Shown here piece by piece: positions 17,149 to 24,984 of a stretch of 64,000 nucleotides of DNA (position 1 is the first letter of the stretch; every line of letters starts with the position of its first letter). Location: NCBI GenBank assembly GCA_903970185.1, contig CAJCIC010000018.1, forward strand, positions 43,389 to 107,388. The letters run 5' to 3'. The notes below the pieces were generated by a model, which made no database searches, had not been told where the DNA came from, and was given only the letters and a program-made list of their open reading frames with translations. Source of the stretch: Gammaproteobacteria bacterium. GTDB lineage: Bacteria > Pseudomonadota > Gammaproteobacteria > Burkholderiales > Burkholderiaceae_D. The position numbers and the translations under genes were made by a program.

Positions 17149-18234
17149 TCAATAGCTGATATGACTTTTCGATCGCTCGGCATCAAGAAGCGTGCGCTTT
17201 CGGTCGAGCCCCCAGCGATAGCCGCCGAGGCTGCCATCGGCTCTGAGTGCCCGGTGACACGGCACCAGCACCGCGATCCGGTTCGCGCCACACGCGCTTG
17301 CGACCGCCCGAACTGACCGGGGAGCACTGATGCCGGCGGCGAGCTCTGAATAGCTCACCACGTCACCGGCACGTACGCTCAGCAAAAAGCGCCACACCTT
17401 GATCTGAAACGCGGTGCCGCGCAGGTCAAGGGGCAGCTCGGGTCGTGGCGCCGAGCCGGCCAGGTGCTTTTCCAGTGCTGCCATCCAATGGTCGATCGGC
17501 CCCTTGGCACCGGCGCTTGCGATTTCCAGTATAGCGTGAGGGAACTCCATGCTGAGTTGCTTGCGCAACGCCTCCTCGCTCTCGCCAAATTGAACAAAGC
17601 ACACACCGCGAGCGGTCGCTGCCATCATGAGCGGACCGAGCGCAGTTTCGCGCACGGTATAGGTAATCGTCTCTCCCGCGCCCCCGCGGCGATACGCCGA
17701 AGGCGTCATACCCAAGCCGCCGTCCACCTTCTCATAGACTCGACTGGTCGAGCCATAGCCCGCGTCGTACGTGGCCGCCAGGACACCATCGCCTTTTCGG
17801 AGCTGCTCCTTGAACCTGCGAAGGCGCGCTGCGGCCTGGTATTCCTTGGCACTCACGCCAATCACCGCTTTGAACGTGCGCTGGAAGTGAAACGGGCTGA
17901 TGCCCGCTTCCATGGCGAGGCGCTTAAGAGGCAGCGCTTCGCCTGTATGCGCGTCGATATAGTCGGCCATCGCCCGCATCAGCGAGGTGTGCGGGTCGCG
18001 ACCGACTGCTGCCAGAGGATGACAGCGTTGGCAAGGACGAAAGCCCGCAGCCTCGGCATCTGCCGCGTTCTCGTAGAACACCACATTCTCGCGCTTTGCC
18101 GTGCGCGCAGGGCAGGAAGGGCGGCAGAATACCCCGGTTGTCGTGACCGCATAGAAGAACGTTCCATCTGCCGCCTTGCGTCGCGTCGTCACGTCCTGCC
18201 AGCGCTTGGCGTCAATCGTCGTGTGCTTTGACAC
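17149..18234 (-). CDS. ada: Ada: methylphosphotriester sensor, AraC-type activator and O6-methylguanine methyltransferase
   Basis: From GTG 18234 (AAGGAGG five bases upstream) the gene encodes 361 residues with the full three-part Ada layout. The N-terminal zinc domain has Cys37, Cys41, Cys68 and Cys71, the first being the methyl acceptor from DNA phosphotriesters. An AraC-type helix-turn-helix follows at about 95-185 (ISPFHFQRTFKAVIGVSAKEYQ). The C-terminal Ogt domain has the PCHR acceptor site at Cys326. The protein repairs alkylated DNA and activates its own adaptive response. The tautomerase gene lies directly downstream. Confidence 0.95.
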   Translation of the reverse strand: MSKHTTIDAKRWQDVTTRRKAADGTFFYAVTTTGVFCRPSCPARTAKRENVVFYENAADAEAAGFRPCQRCHPLAAVGRDPHTSLMRAMADYIDAHTGEALPLKRLAMEAGISPFHFQRTFKAVIGVSAKEYQAAARLRRFKEQLRKGDGVLAATYDAGYGSTSRVYEKVDGGLGMTPSAYRRGGAGETITYTVRETALGPLMMAATARGVCFVQFGESEEALRKQLSMEFPHAILEIASAGAKGPIDHWMAALEKHLAGSAPRPELPLDLRGTAFQIKVWRFLLSVRAGDVVSYSELAAGISAPRSVRAVASACGANRIAVLVPCHRALRADGSLGGYRWGLDRKRTLLDAERSKSHISY

Positions 18235-18436
18235 TTTGTCCTCCTTGGCGGATACGCATCGCGATTTGGCCTTCGCCCGTGGCTCGGCCGAATATGAGTG
18301 CAATACTGGGATTTCAAACATGCATGGGCCATCCGATTCTTGCGAAGTAATTCAGGGCGATAGGGGTCGGGGCGATAATGCGCCATGCCCGTGCATGCGC
18401 GCCTGGGACAGCCCGCCCGGGGATCGATCGACGCCA

Positions 18437-19180
18437 TCATGCGACGGCAGGAATGCAAAGATTTGCCTGTTCGCTGCGCGCCTTGTCGACGTCAGGGCTG
18501 CGATAGACCGCCTCGGGAATCGAGGCAAGCGTCGAAGGCCGCACCTGTTTGCCCAGGCCGTAGAACTTCTGGAAGCTCATGATCAGGGGGCGCCATTTGT
18601 CGGGATCGATCCTGTTGGGGTCGCCGTCGAGCAAAATCGCCGAGTCGAGATGCACGCGCAGGACGCGCGCCTCGAAGGTCAGGATTTTTCCGTGGAGAGC
18701 ATCATCCTCGGCGGCGATGGAGTGGACCGCCTCGATGCGCGCCTCAAGCTGAACCGGCGCTTCCAGGGCGCGAAGCGGGCGGACCCTCTCGCTTGCCACC
18801 GGGGTCAAGCCGGCACGAACAAACTTCGCGTGCTCGTGACGATAGCCGCGCTGCTTTTTGTAGGCGGGCACCGGGTTTGACCCCGTCGTAAGGGCCAGGC
18901 GATCCACCTGATCTGCCATATCCACCGAGGGCAGATTGATCACGGCCTCGGGGTGACGCAGCAGGTTTTGAGCGGTTTGCGAGGCCGCTGACAAGCCGAG
19001 TATGGCCCGCCAGCCGAGCCAGAACACCGAAGACATCGGCGCCAGGTTTGTACTGCCGTCGGAGTTCTCGGAACTGATGAGGGCAACGGGGGTGCCGAAG
19101 TAGAGAATCGAAGGTTCGCCAGAGCAGATCATCGAAGGGCCTTTGTGGTGACTGGGTTCGTGCAATGTAGAGCCCGTCAT
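18437..19180 (-). CDS. flavin reductase-like protein (DIM6/NTAB type)
   Basis: The product is 247 residues from the ATG at 19180, which has GGAGG about nine bases upstream; an in-frame ATG at 19189 is too close to that site. It has the split-barrel flavin-binding pattern of the flavin reductase family: GTPVALISSENSDGSTNLAPMSSVFWLG, then ILGLSAASQTAQNLLRHPEAVINLP. Members reduce FMN or FAD with NAD(P)H or act as flavin-dependent reductases on small molecules. The gene stands alone on the minus strand; substrate unknown. Confidence 0.88.
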   Translation of the reverse strand: MTGSTLHEPSHHKGPSMICSGEPSILYFGTPVALISSENSDGSTNLAPMSSVFWLGWRAILGLSAASQTAQNLLRHPEAVINLPSVDMADQVDRLALTTGSNPVPAYKKQRGYRHEHAKFVRAGLTPVASERVRPLRALEAPVQLEARIEAVHSIAAEDDALHGKILTFEARVLRVHLDSAILLDGDPNRIDPDKWRPLIMSFQKFYGLGKQVRPSTLASIPEAVYRSPDVDKARSEQANLCIPAVA

Positions 19181-19387
19181 CGCCTGCATCCCTCCGATTC
19201 TTGCGGTTTGATGATGCCTATCTCTCTTTCAGTCTGACGGCTGCAGCTATTGGCTGACGCGATTGCACCGCCGCGCTGCTCTGCGAGTAGATGGGTTGAC
19301 GATTTGGCGCACCTGCCAGACCCAAGGCAGCGCGAGCTCGTGCCACACAACGGAAAACACCTTGCCTTACACAACGACATGTTGCGC

Positions 19388-20188
19388 CTAGCGCGGCATG
19401 GCCTCGTCGGTGACGAACATCTTGCCGGGCGCGTGCGTGATACAAAGGGGCATCTGGCTCGCAACAGCGACGCTTTGCGGCGTCACGCCGCAGGCCCAGA
19501 ACACCGGCAACTCGTCGTCCCTGATGTCGACAGCGTCGCCATAGTCCGGCAGCTTCAGGTCGGAAATGCCCAGTGCACGCGGATGGCCGACATGGATCGG
19601 CGCGCCATGGACTTCGGGATAGCGCGCAGAAATCTCGACGGCGCGGGCGACATCGGTACTCTTGATCGGCCGCATGCTGACCACGAGCGGTCCATAGAGG
19701 CGCCCGGCGGGCACGCAGGCGATGTTCGTGCGGTACATCGCGACGTTTTTTCTCTCGTTGACGTGGCGAAGCGAAATGCCCCCTGCAATCAAGCCCGCTT
19801 CAAATGAAAAGCTGCATCCGATCAGAAAGCTGACCAGGTCGTCTTGCCACAGGTTGACCAGATTATCGGGCTCGTCAGTCAATACGCCCTGGCGATAGAC
19901 GCGATAGCCTGGAAGGTCACAGCGCAAATCGCTGCCCGGCGCCGTGCGCGGCGTGATCTGGCCGGGCTCGAGCACTTCGATCACGGGACAGGGCTTTGGA
20001 TTGCGCTGGCAAAAAAGCAAAAACTCGAAGGCCCAGTCCCTGGGCACGATGACGAGATTAGTCTGGACAAACCCCGGCGCGATGCCAGCGGTTGCGCCGC
20101 GATAGCTGCCCGAGCGGCAAAGCGCGCGCAGTTGCCCGGGACTCAGTGCGCCTTGGGACACGGCTGGCTCATGCAGGTCATAGCCCAA
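19388..20188 (-). CDS. DUF1445 putative hydro-lyase (D-glutamate cyclase-like family)
   Basis: The 266-residue protein has the DUF1445/YcsI pattern: SGSYRGATAGIAPGFVQTNLVIVP, then FCQRNPKPCPVIEVLEPG, GCSFSFEAGLIAGGISLRH and a final FWACGVTPQSVAV...ITHAPGKMFVTD. The same domain forms part of animal D-glutamate cyclase, which interconverts D-glutamate and 5-oxoproline. TTG 20188 (AAGG six bases before) overlaps the end of livF by 11 bases, making it the last gene of the LIV operon. Since a 5-oxoprolinase/hydantoinase gene is divergent from that operon, a role in lactam or oxoproline metabolism is attractive but inferred. Confidence 0.9.
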   Translation of the reverse strand: MGYDLHEPAVSQGALSPGQLRALCRSGSYRGATAGIAPGFVQTNLVIVPRDWAFEFLLFCQRNPKPCPVIEVLEPGQITPRTAPGSDLRCDLPGYRVYRQGVLTDEPDNLVNLWQDDLVSFLIGCSFSFEAGLIAGGISLRHVNERKNVAMYRTNIACVPAGRLYGPLVVSMRPIKSTDVARAVEISARYPEVHGAPIHVGHPRALGISDLKLPDYGDAVDIRDDELPVFWACGVTPQSVAVASQMPLCITHAPGKMFVTDEAMPR

Positions 20189-20882
20189 GATAGGCCTTCT
20201 TCACGTCTTCATTGTCAAGCAGGTCGCGGCCGGTGCCTTCGAGCACGATGCGACCGGTCTGGATCACATAGCCGTAGTTGGCAATGGCCAGCGCCCGCTC
20301 GAGGTTTTGTTCGACGAGCAGGATCGACACGCCCTGCCTGTTGATCTCGATGAGCGTGTCAAGCACCTTGGTGACGAGCTTGGGCGCGATGCCCCACGAC
20401 GGCTCGTCAAGCATCAAGAGGCTTGGCTTGGCCATCAAGCCGCGGCCAATGGCGAGCATTTGCTGCTCGCCGCCACTCATGGTTCCGGCCAGCTGGGCAA
20501 GACGGCTTTTCAGAACCGGGAACCAGCCAAAGACTTCGGCAAGCGTCGCGTCGATTTCATGGCGGTCACGCCGCGTATAGGCACCGAGCTCCAGATTGCG
20601 CATGACGGACAGCTTGGGAAAGATGCGACGTCCTTCTGGCACAAGCGAGATGCCAAGTGCGACCCGCTTGGAGGTGGGCAGTGCCGTGATCGGCTGGCCG
20701 TTAAAGCGGATCTGGCCGGCATCGGCGCGATTCAAGCCGGCAATCGCGCGCAGCGTCGTCGACTTGCCGTTGCCGTTGCCGCCAACCAGGGCGACGATGC
20801 TGCCCTGGGTGACTTTAAGGTCGACCTGACTCAAGGCCGGTACGCCGTTGTAGCTGACCTTGAGCGCTTCGACTTCGAGCAT
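20178..20882 (-). CDS. livF: LIV-type ABC transporter ATPase LivF
   Basis: This 234-residue ATPase has Walker A GGNGNGKSTT, signature MSGGEQQML, Walker B LLMLDEPSWG and the LivF-specific pairing of LVPEGRRIFPKLSV. Together with LivG it powers a branched-chain amino acid-type importer (HAAT family). The ATG at 20882 has GGAG six bases upstream; the TTG at 20894 is an alternative. Its coding region touches livG (stop at 20884) and overlaps the DUF1445 gene downstream. Confidence 0.95.
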   Translation of the reverse strand: MLEVEALKVSYNGVPALSQVDLKVTQGSIVALVGGNGNGKSTTLRAIAGLNRADAGQIRFNGQPITALPTSKRVALGISLVPEGRRIFPKLSVMRNLELGAYTRRDRHEIDATLAEVFGWFPVLKSRLAQLAGTMSGGEQQMLAIGRGLMAKPSLLMLDEPSWGIAPKLVTKVLDTLIEINRQGVSILLVEQNLERALAIANYGYVIQTGRIVLEGTGRDLLDNEDVKKAYLGL

Positions 20883-20883
20883 C

Positions 20884-21612
20884 TCAGGCTCCAAGATACG
20901 CGCTGATCACGGCGCGATCGTTGGCCACAGCCCTTGGCGCAGCGTCGGCGATCTTCCTGCCGCCGTCGAGTACCACGATGCGGTCGGCAATGGGCATGAT
21001 GCCTTCAAGCACATGCTCGACGATCAGGCAGGCAATGCCCTTCTGGCGGATGCGCAGCACGACGTCGACGGCCTCACGGACCTCGGCAGGATTGAGCCCG
21101 GCCATGACTTCATCCATGAGCAGGAGCAAGGGCTTGACGGCCAGCGCGCGGGCAACGGCGAGCCGTCGCTGTTCGCTGATCGTCATCGTTGCGGCCGGTC
21201 GGTCGGCATGGCGTGCAAGGCCAACGAATGCGAGCAGATCGTGCGCTTCGCGACGCGCGAGCCTGACATCGGTTGCTTTCAGGAAGGCACCGACCATGAC
21301 GTTCTCAAGCGCCGTCATGCTCGTGAACGTGCGCGCGATCTGAAACGTGCGGGCAACCCCAAGGCGCGCGCACGCTTCGGGCGCCATGCCCGCAAGGTTG
21401 TCCGCGCCAAGCAGGATCTGGCCGTCGGTGGGCGCGAAGAATCCGGCAATGCAATTAAACAGGGTCGTCTTGCCCGCGCCGTTGGGGCCGATGAGGCCAA
21501 CGATTTCGCCCTTGCCGACTTTCATCGACACGTCCTTGACGGCAACCAGACCGCCAAAGCGCTTGCTCACGTGCACGACTTCCAGGAGCGGGCTCACGAC
21601 CGAGCGGCTCAT
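20884..21612 (-). CDS. livG: LIV-type ABC transporter ATPase LivG
   Basis: The 242-residue protein carries GPNGAGKTTLFNCIAGF (Walker A), the family helix GVARTFQIARTFTSMTALENVMV, a slightly divergent signature ATMTISEQRRLAVARAL, Walker B LLLMDEVMAGLNP and a C-terminal YLGA. The usual LSGGQ Ser-Gly-Gly is replaced by TISEQ-like residues, which is seen in LivG proteins. Its ATG overlaps the livM stop (ATGA), consistent with coupled translation. Confidence 0.95.
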   Translation of the reverse strand: MSRSVVSPLLEVVHVSKRFGGLVAVKDVSMKVGKGEIVGLIGPNGAGKTTLFNCIAGFFAPTDGQILLGADNLAGMAPEACARLGVARTFQIARTFTSMTALENVMVGAFLKATDVRLARREAHDLLAFVGLARHADRPAATMTISEQRRLAVARALAVKPLLLLMDEVMAGLNPAEVREAVDVVLRIRQKGIACLIVEHVLEGIMPIADRIVVLDGGRKIADAAPRAVANDRAVISAYLGA

Positions 21613-22631
21613 GCCGCCGCCTCTTGATCGATGAGCGCGCGCGCCCGTCTTGCGCGCAGGCGCTCGCGCCGCTCCTGCACGAAGCCAAGCAGCCCGCTTG
21701 GGTAGTAGACCGCAATGCCGATGATCAGAAGCGCATAGACGATGAGGTCCGTGCCGCGCCCGGTGCCGCCAAAGACGCCGCGCGTGGTCTCGTCGATGAG
21801 CGTTAGCACCGTCGCGCCAACGACAGGACCAAACAGCGTGCCTGCACCGCCCAGGATGGCGACCAGCGCCATCTTGATCGAAAGCGACGTCGAGAGCACC
21901 GAATTCGGATCGATGTAGAGCTCTTTTTGGGCATACAGCGTGCCGCCAAGCGCGGTCAGAAAACTCGATGTGGCAAGAGCAAACTGCTTGTAGCGCATGA
22001 GATTGACGCCAAGACTCTGGGCGGCGTCGGGTTCATCCTTGATCGCGCGCAGGTAATAGCCGATGTGACTTTTCTCGATGGCAAAATTGACCGCGAGCGT
22101 TGCCACAAGAAGTCCCAGTGCCAGCTGGTAATACGGTGTCTTGTCGTCAAAGACCATGTGCGCCCAGCCGGTCTCATCCATCGGGATGGTGAGGCCAACG
22201 GCGGCGCCGACGAAGCTCCAGTTGGTGAAAATGATCTGCACGATGCTGGCCACGGCAATGGTCGCCATCGCGAAATAATGTCCCTTGAGCTTGAAGCACG
22301 ACCAGCCAACGACCAGGCTCAGGAGGGCGGCAAGGCATCCGCCTGCCAACGCGCCAAGCCAGGGATTGATGCCAAAGTGTGTCAGAAGAACGGTCGAGGT
22401 ATAGGCGCCGACACCGAAAAACGCGACGTGCCCAAGCGAGATCTGGCCGGCATAGCCGCCAACGATGTTCCAGGCGACACCCAGCTGGGCGGCGAGCAGG
22501 ATCAAGATCATCAGGTTCTGGCGGCTCGCGCTTTGCACCTCGCGAGGCAGATCGATGAGCACGATCAGCACCAGGACGGCGACGAGCAGCTTCAAGAAGG
22601 CCTGCTCCGTGCGCTGCCTGGGCGTTGTCAT
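21609..22631 (-). CDS. livM: LIV-type ABC transporter permease LivM
   Basis: The 340-residue membrane protein has about eight to ten hydrophobic segments and the LivM landmarks QLGVAWNIVGGYAGQISLGHVAFFGVGAY and the EAA-like IKDEPDAAQSLGVNLMRYK loop for ATPase contact. The ATG at 22631 shares one base with the livH stop (TGATG). The open frame runs back to 22898, but that part lies inside livH in another frame and is arginine-rich, so it is not used. Confidence 0.94.
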   Translation of the reverse strand: MTTPRQRTEQAFLKLLVAVLVLIVLIDLPREVQSASRQNLMILILLAAQLGVAWNIVGGYAGQISLGHVAFFGVGAYTSTVLLTHFGINPWLGALAGGCLAALLSLVVGWSCFKLKGHYFAMATIAVASIVQIIFTNWSFVGAAVGLTIPMDETGWAHMVFDDKTPYYQLALGLLVATLAVNFAIEKSHIGYYLRAIKDEPDAAQSLGVNLMRYKQFALATSSFLTALGGTLYAQKELYIDPNSVLSTSLSIKMALVAILGGAGTLFGPVVGATVLTLIDETTRGVFGGTGRGTDLIVYALLIIGIAVYYPSGLLGFVQERRERLRARRARALIDQEAAA

Positions 22632-23497
22632 CACGCCTTGCCCAAAAGGCCCTGCGGCCACCACATCAGCACGGCCAGAAACAGGGCGAGCACGATCGCC
22701 ATCTTGTATTGCGGGCCGACCAGAAGGCCGCCCATGACTTCGACGACGCCAACAATGATGCCTGCCCAGAACGCGCCAGCGACGCTGCCAAAGCCGCCGA
22801 GATTGACGACGACAAATGCAATCAGGATGAAGTTGGCGCCGACTTCCGGAAAGATCGGGAAGAACGTGGCGATGAGGCCGCCTGCGATACCCGCGCACGC
22901 CGCACCCATGCCCCAGGCGAGGGCAAACATTTTCTCCGAATCGATGCCCATCAGCTGCGCTGCCTCCTTGTCCGAGGCGGTCGCCTCAAGCGCGATGCCG
23001 GTGCGTGTGCGCGTGAGAAACAGGTAGACCAGCGCGGTCACGACGATGGCGCCCACTGCAGCAATCGCCTGCGGTTTGCCAAACTGGATGCCAAGCAGGT
23101 TGAGCGTGCCTGCCACGCTCGAATGCTCGATCAGCCGAAAATCGGGCTTCCAGAAAAACTGCGCCAGGCCGCGAAACAGGATCATCAGGCCAAACGTCGC
23201 AAAAATCTGCGACAGGATCGGCGCGTTGATGACCTTGCGAATCACGATCTTGTAGACCAAAACGCCGAGCATGAAGAGCAAGACGGTGGTCAGTGGCAGG
23301 CTTAGCATGGGATCAAGATGCAACAGCGCGAAGCACCAGAACGCCGAATACATGCCGAACATGAGGAATTCGCCGTGGGAGAAATTGACGATGTCCATGA
23401 CGCCGAAAATGATCGTCAGGCCAACGGCGACGAGCGCGTAGATCAGGCCCAAAAGCAGCCCCGAGACAAGGCTTTGCACGAGAATGTCGCTCGTCAC
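22631..23497 (-). CDS. livH: LIV-type ABC transporter permease LivH
   Basis: The 288-residue protein shows the LivH N-terminal pattern LVSGLLLGLIYALVAVGLTIIFGVMDIVNFSHGEF and the ATPase-docking loop ATASDKEAAQLMGIDSEKMF. It forms the inner-membrane channel with LivM. The GTG at 23497 lacks a strong ribosome binding site, and about 69 bases separate it from the end of livK, so some internal regulation between binding protein and permeases is possible. Confidence 0.94.
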   Translation of the reverse strand: MTSDILVQSLVSGLLLGLIYALVAVGLTIIFGVMDIVNFSHGEFLMFGMYSAFWCFALLHLDPMLSLPLTTVLLFMLGVLVYKIVIRKVINAPILSQIFATFGLMILFRGLAQFFWKPDFRLIEHSSVAGTLNLLGIQFGKPQAIAAVGAIVVTALVYLFLTRTRTGIALEATASDKEAAQLMGIDSEKMFALAWGMGAACAGIAGGLIATFFPIFPEVGANFILIAFVVVNLGGFGSVAGAFWAGIIVGVVEVMGGLLVGPQYKMAIVLALFLAVLMWWPQGLLGKA

Positions 23498-23566
23498 GGC
23501 GTCACTTTCGCGGCCAGCGGCACATCGCTCGGCTCATTTTTCTTGTGCGACCCGATCAGCGCGCAC

Positions 23567-24835
23567 CTAGCGCTGGTCCCACTTTGGCATGGGCCAGACG
23601 ATGTCATGGGCGGCGAGCTCGAACGGCCATACGGTCGCGTACTTGCCATCGATGATTTGCACCAGGATGCCCTGGCCGAGCTGGTTCTGCCCGGTCTCGT
23701 CGAACTTGACACCCTTCCACGGCATGATCAGCTTGTCACCGGGGATGTTGGTTGCAACCAGCGCGCGCCGGATGGCATCGGCGTCAGTTGACTGCGCCCG
23801 GTTGATGGCGTCAGCCATGACCATCACGCCTGTGAACGTGCGCGCCGAATTGCCGGTGAAATTGGCCTTGTAGCGGCTGAAATACAGATCGTTGACCTGC
23901 TTGATTAGCGGATTGTGGTTGGCCAGATCGAGCGACCAGACTTCGCGGCTGATGATGTAGTTGGCATCCTTGCCAAGCGTGCGGATGAACTCGGTGTCGG
24001 AGAAGCCCGCGTCATTGGCGAGAATCATGTCAGGCGAGAGGCCGAGCTCGCGGTAGGTCTTCATCGCCAGCAAGGCGTCGCCGAGATAGGACGATTCCAT
24101 CACCACCTGCGGGTTGGCGGCCTTGAGCGTTTGCACTTCCGAAGTCAGCTGCGTGCTGTTGGCCGGATAGGCCACAGAAGCGCCGACGGCGATGCCCGCT
24201 TCGCCAGCAAGTTTGTTCTCGAGTGCCGAAGTCTCGCTGCCCCATTGCGTGTTCTCATTGAAGATCGCCACGCGCTTGACGTCGATGTTCTTCTTTTCCT
24301 TCAGCTCCTTGTAGAACTCGAAGAAATTCTTCACGAAAAGACCATCGTGCGGCGTGGTCCTGAAAAACCACTTGAAGTTGCGCGCAGTCAGCGACGCCGA
24401 GGATGATTCGGCGTTAAGGAAAGGAATCTTCATCCTTTCTGCGACCTGGCTTGCGGTTTGTGTGACGTTGCTGTTGTAGCAGCCAATCAGGGCCACCACG
24501 TGCTCATCGGAGATGAGGCGCTCGGCCTCGCTTGCGCCGACCTGGGGATTGCTCTGGTGATCGGCATAGACCAGCTTGATTTTTGCGCCCTTAAGGCCGG
24601 GCAGGCCGCCGCCTTCCGAAAACGGCAGGCCGGGGGTGGCTTTCGAGCCGTTGTTGATGATGTCAACGGCGAGATCGAGCGCGTTCTTGAGTTCCTGCCC
24701 GGTCGAGGCGGCAGGGCCGGTCAACGGATAGATGACGCCGATCTTGATTTCCTGCTGGGCAGAAGCGACGGTTGAGCCCAGAACGATCGCCAAAAGCATG
24801 CCGGCCTTGGCCAGCCTTTGCATGATGCTAAGCAT
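23567..24835 (-). CDS. periplasmic LIV-type substrate-binding protein LivK-like
   Basis: This 422-residue protein starts with a signal peptide (cleaved after VASA) followed by EIKIGVIYPLTGPAASTGQELKNALDLAVD, the Peripla_BP_6 pattern of Leu/Ile/Val, amide and urea binding proteins. The ATG at 24835 has AGGAGAG six bases upstream. It is the first gene of the minus-strand transporter operon. The ligand is not readable; the linked DUF1445 and hydantoinase genes suggest a cyclic amide or amino-acid derivative rather than leucine itself. Confidence 0.93.
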   Translation of the reverse strand: MLSIMQRLAKAGMLLAIVLGSTVASAQQEIKIGVIYPLTGPAASTGQELKNALDLAVDIINNGSKATPGLPFSEGGGLPGLKGAKIKLVYADHQSNPQVGASEAERLISDEHVVALIGCYNSNVTQTASQVAERMKIPFLNAESSSASLTARNFKWFFRTTPHDGLFVKNFFEFYKELKEKKNIDVKRVAIFNENTQWGSETSALENKLAGEAGIAVGASVAYPANSTQLTSEVQTLKAANPQVVMESSYLGDALLAMKTYRELGLSPDMILANDAGFSDTEFIRTLGKDANYIISREVWSLDLANHNPLIKQVNDLYFSRYKANFTGNSARTFTGVMVMADAINRAQSTDADAIRRALVATNIPGDKLIMPWKGVKFDETGQNQLGQGILVQIIDGKYATVWPFELAAHDIVWPMPKWDQR

Positions 24836-24928
24836 TGGAACTCTCCTACAAGGAAGATCGCGGGGTCAAAACCTGCGTGCGATGACGCAGTGTATCGAGC
24901 GCCATTTCCCGATGTCAATACAATGTTC

Positions 24929-24946
24929 ACAAATTATCTACAAAAT
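24929..24946. promoter_or_regulatory. shared 18-bp AT-rich motif, copy 2
   Basis: ACAAATTATCTACAAAAT, differing at one base from 12664-12681, lies midway between the divergent livK and hydantoinase starts. Further AAATGTTATC to its right forms a partial direct repeat with AAATTATC inside it. It is well placed to control both directions. Confidence 0.55.
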
Positions 24947-24984
24947 GTTATCTTTGCGCCGTTCGCCCGAAGAAGGCTTTGTTC

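Noticed and set aside
22632..22898. upstream extension of livM
   Set aside because: Arginine-rich, inside livH in another frame, and the ATG at 22631 is coupled to the livH stop.
21927..23027. 366-codon plus-strand frame opposite livM and livH
   Set aside because: Both permease genes are certain; the frame has no family motif.
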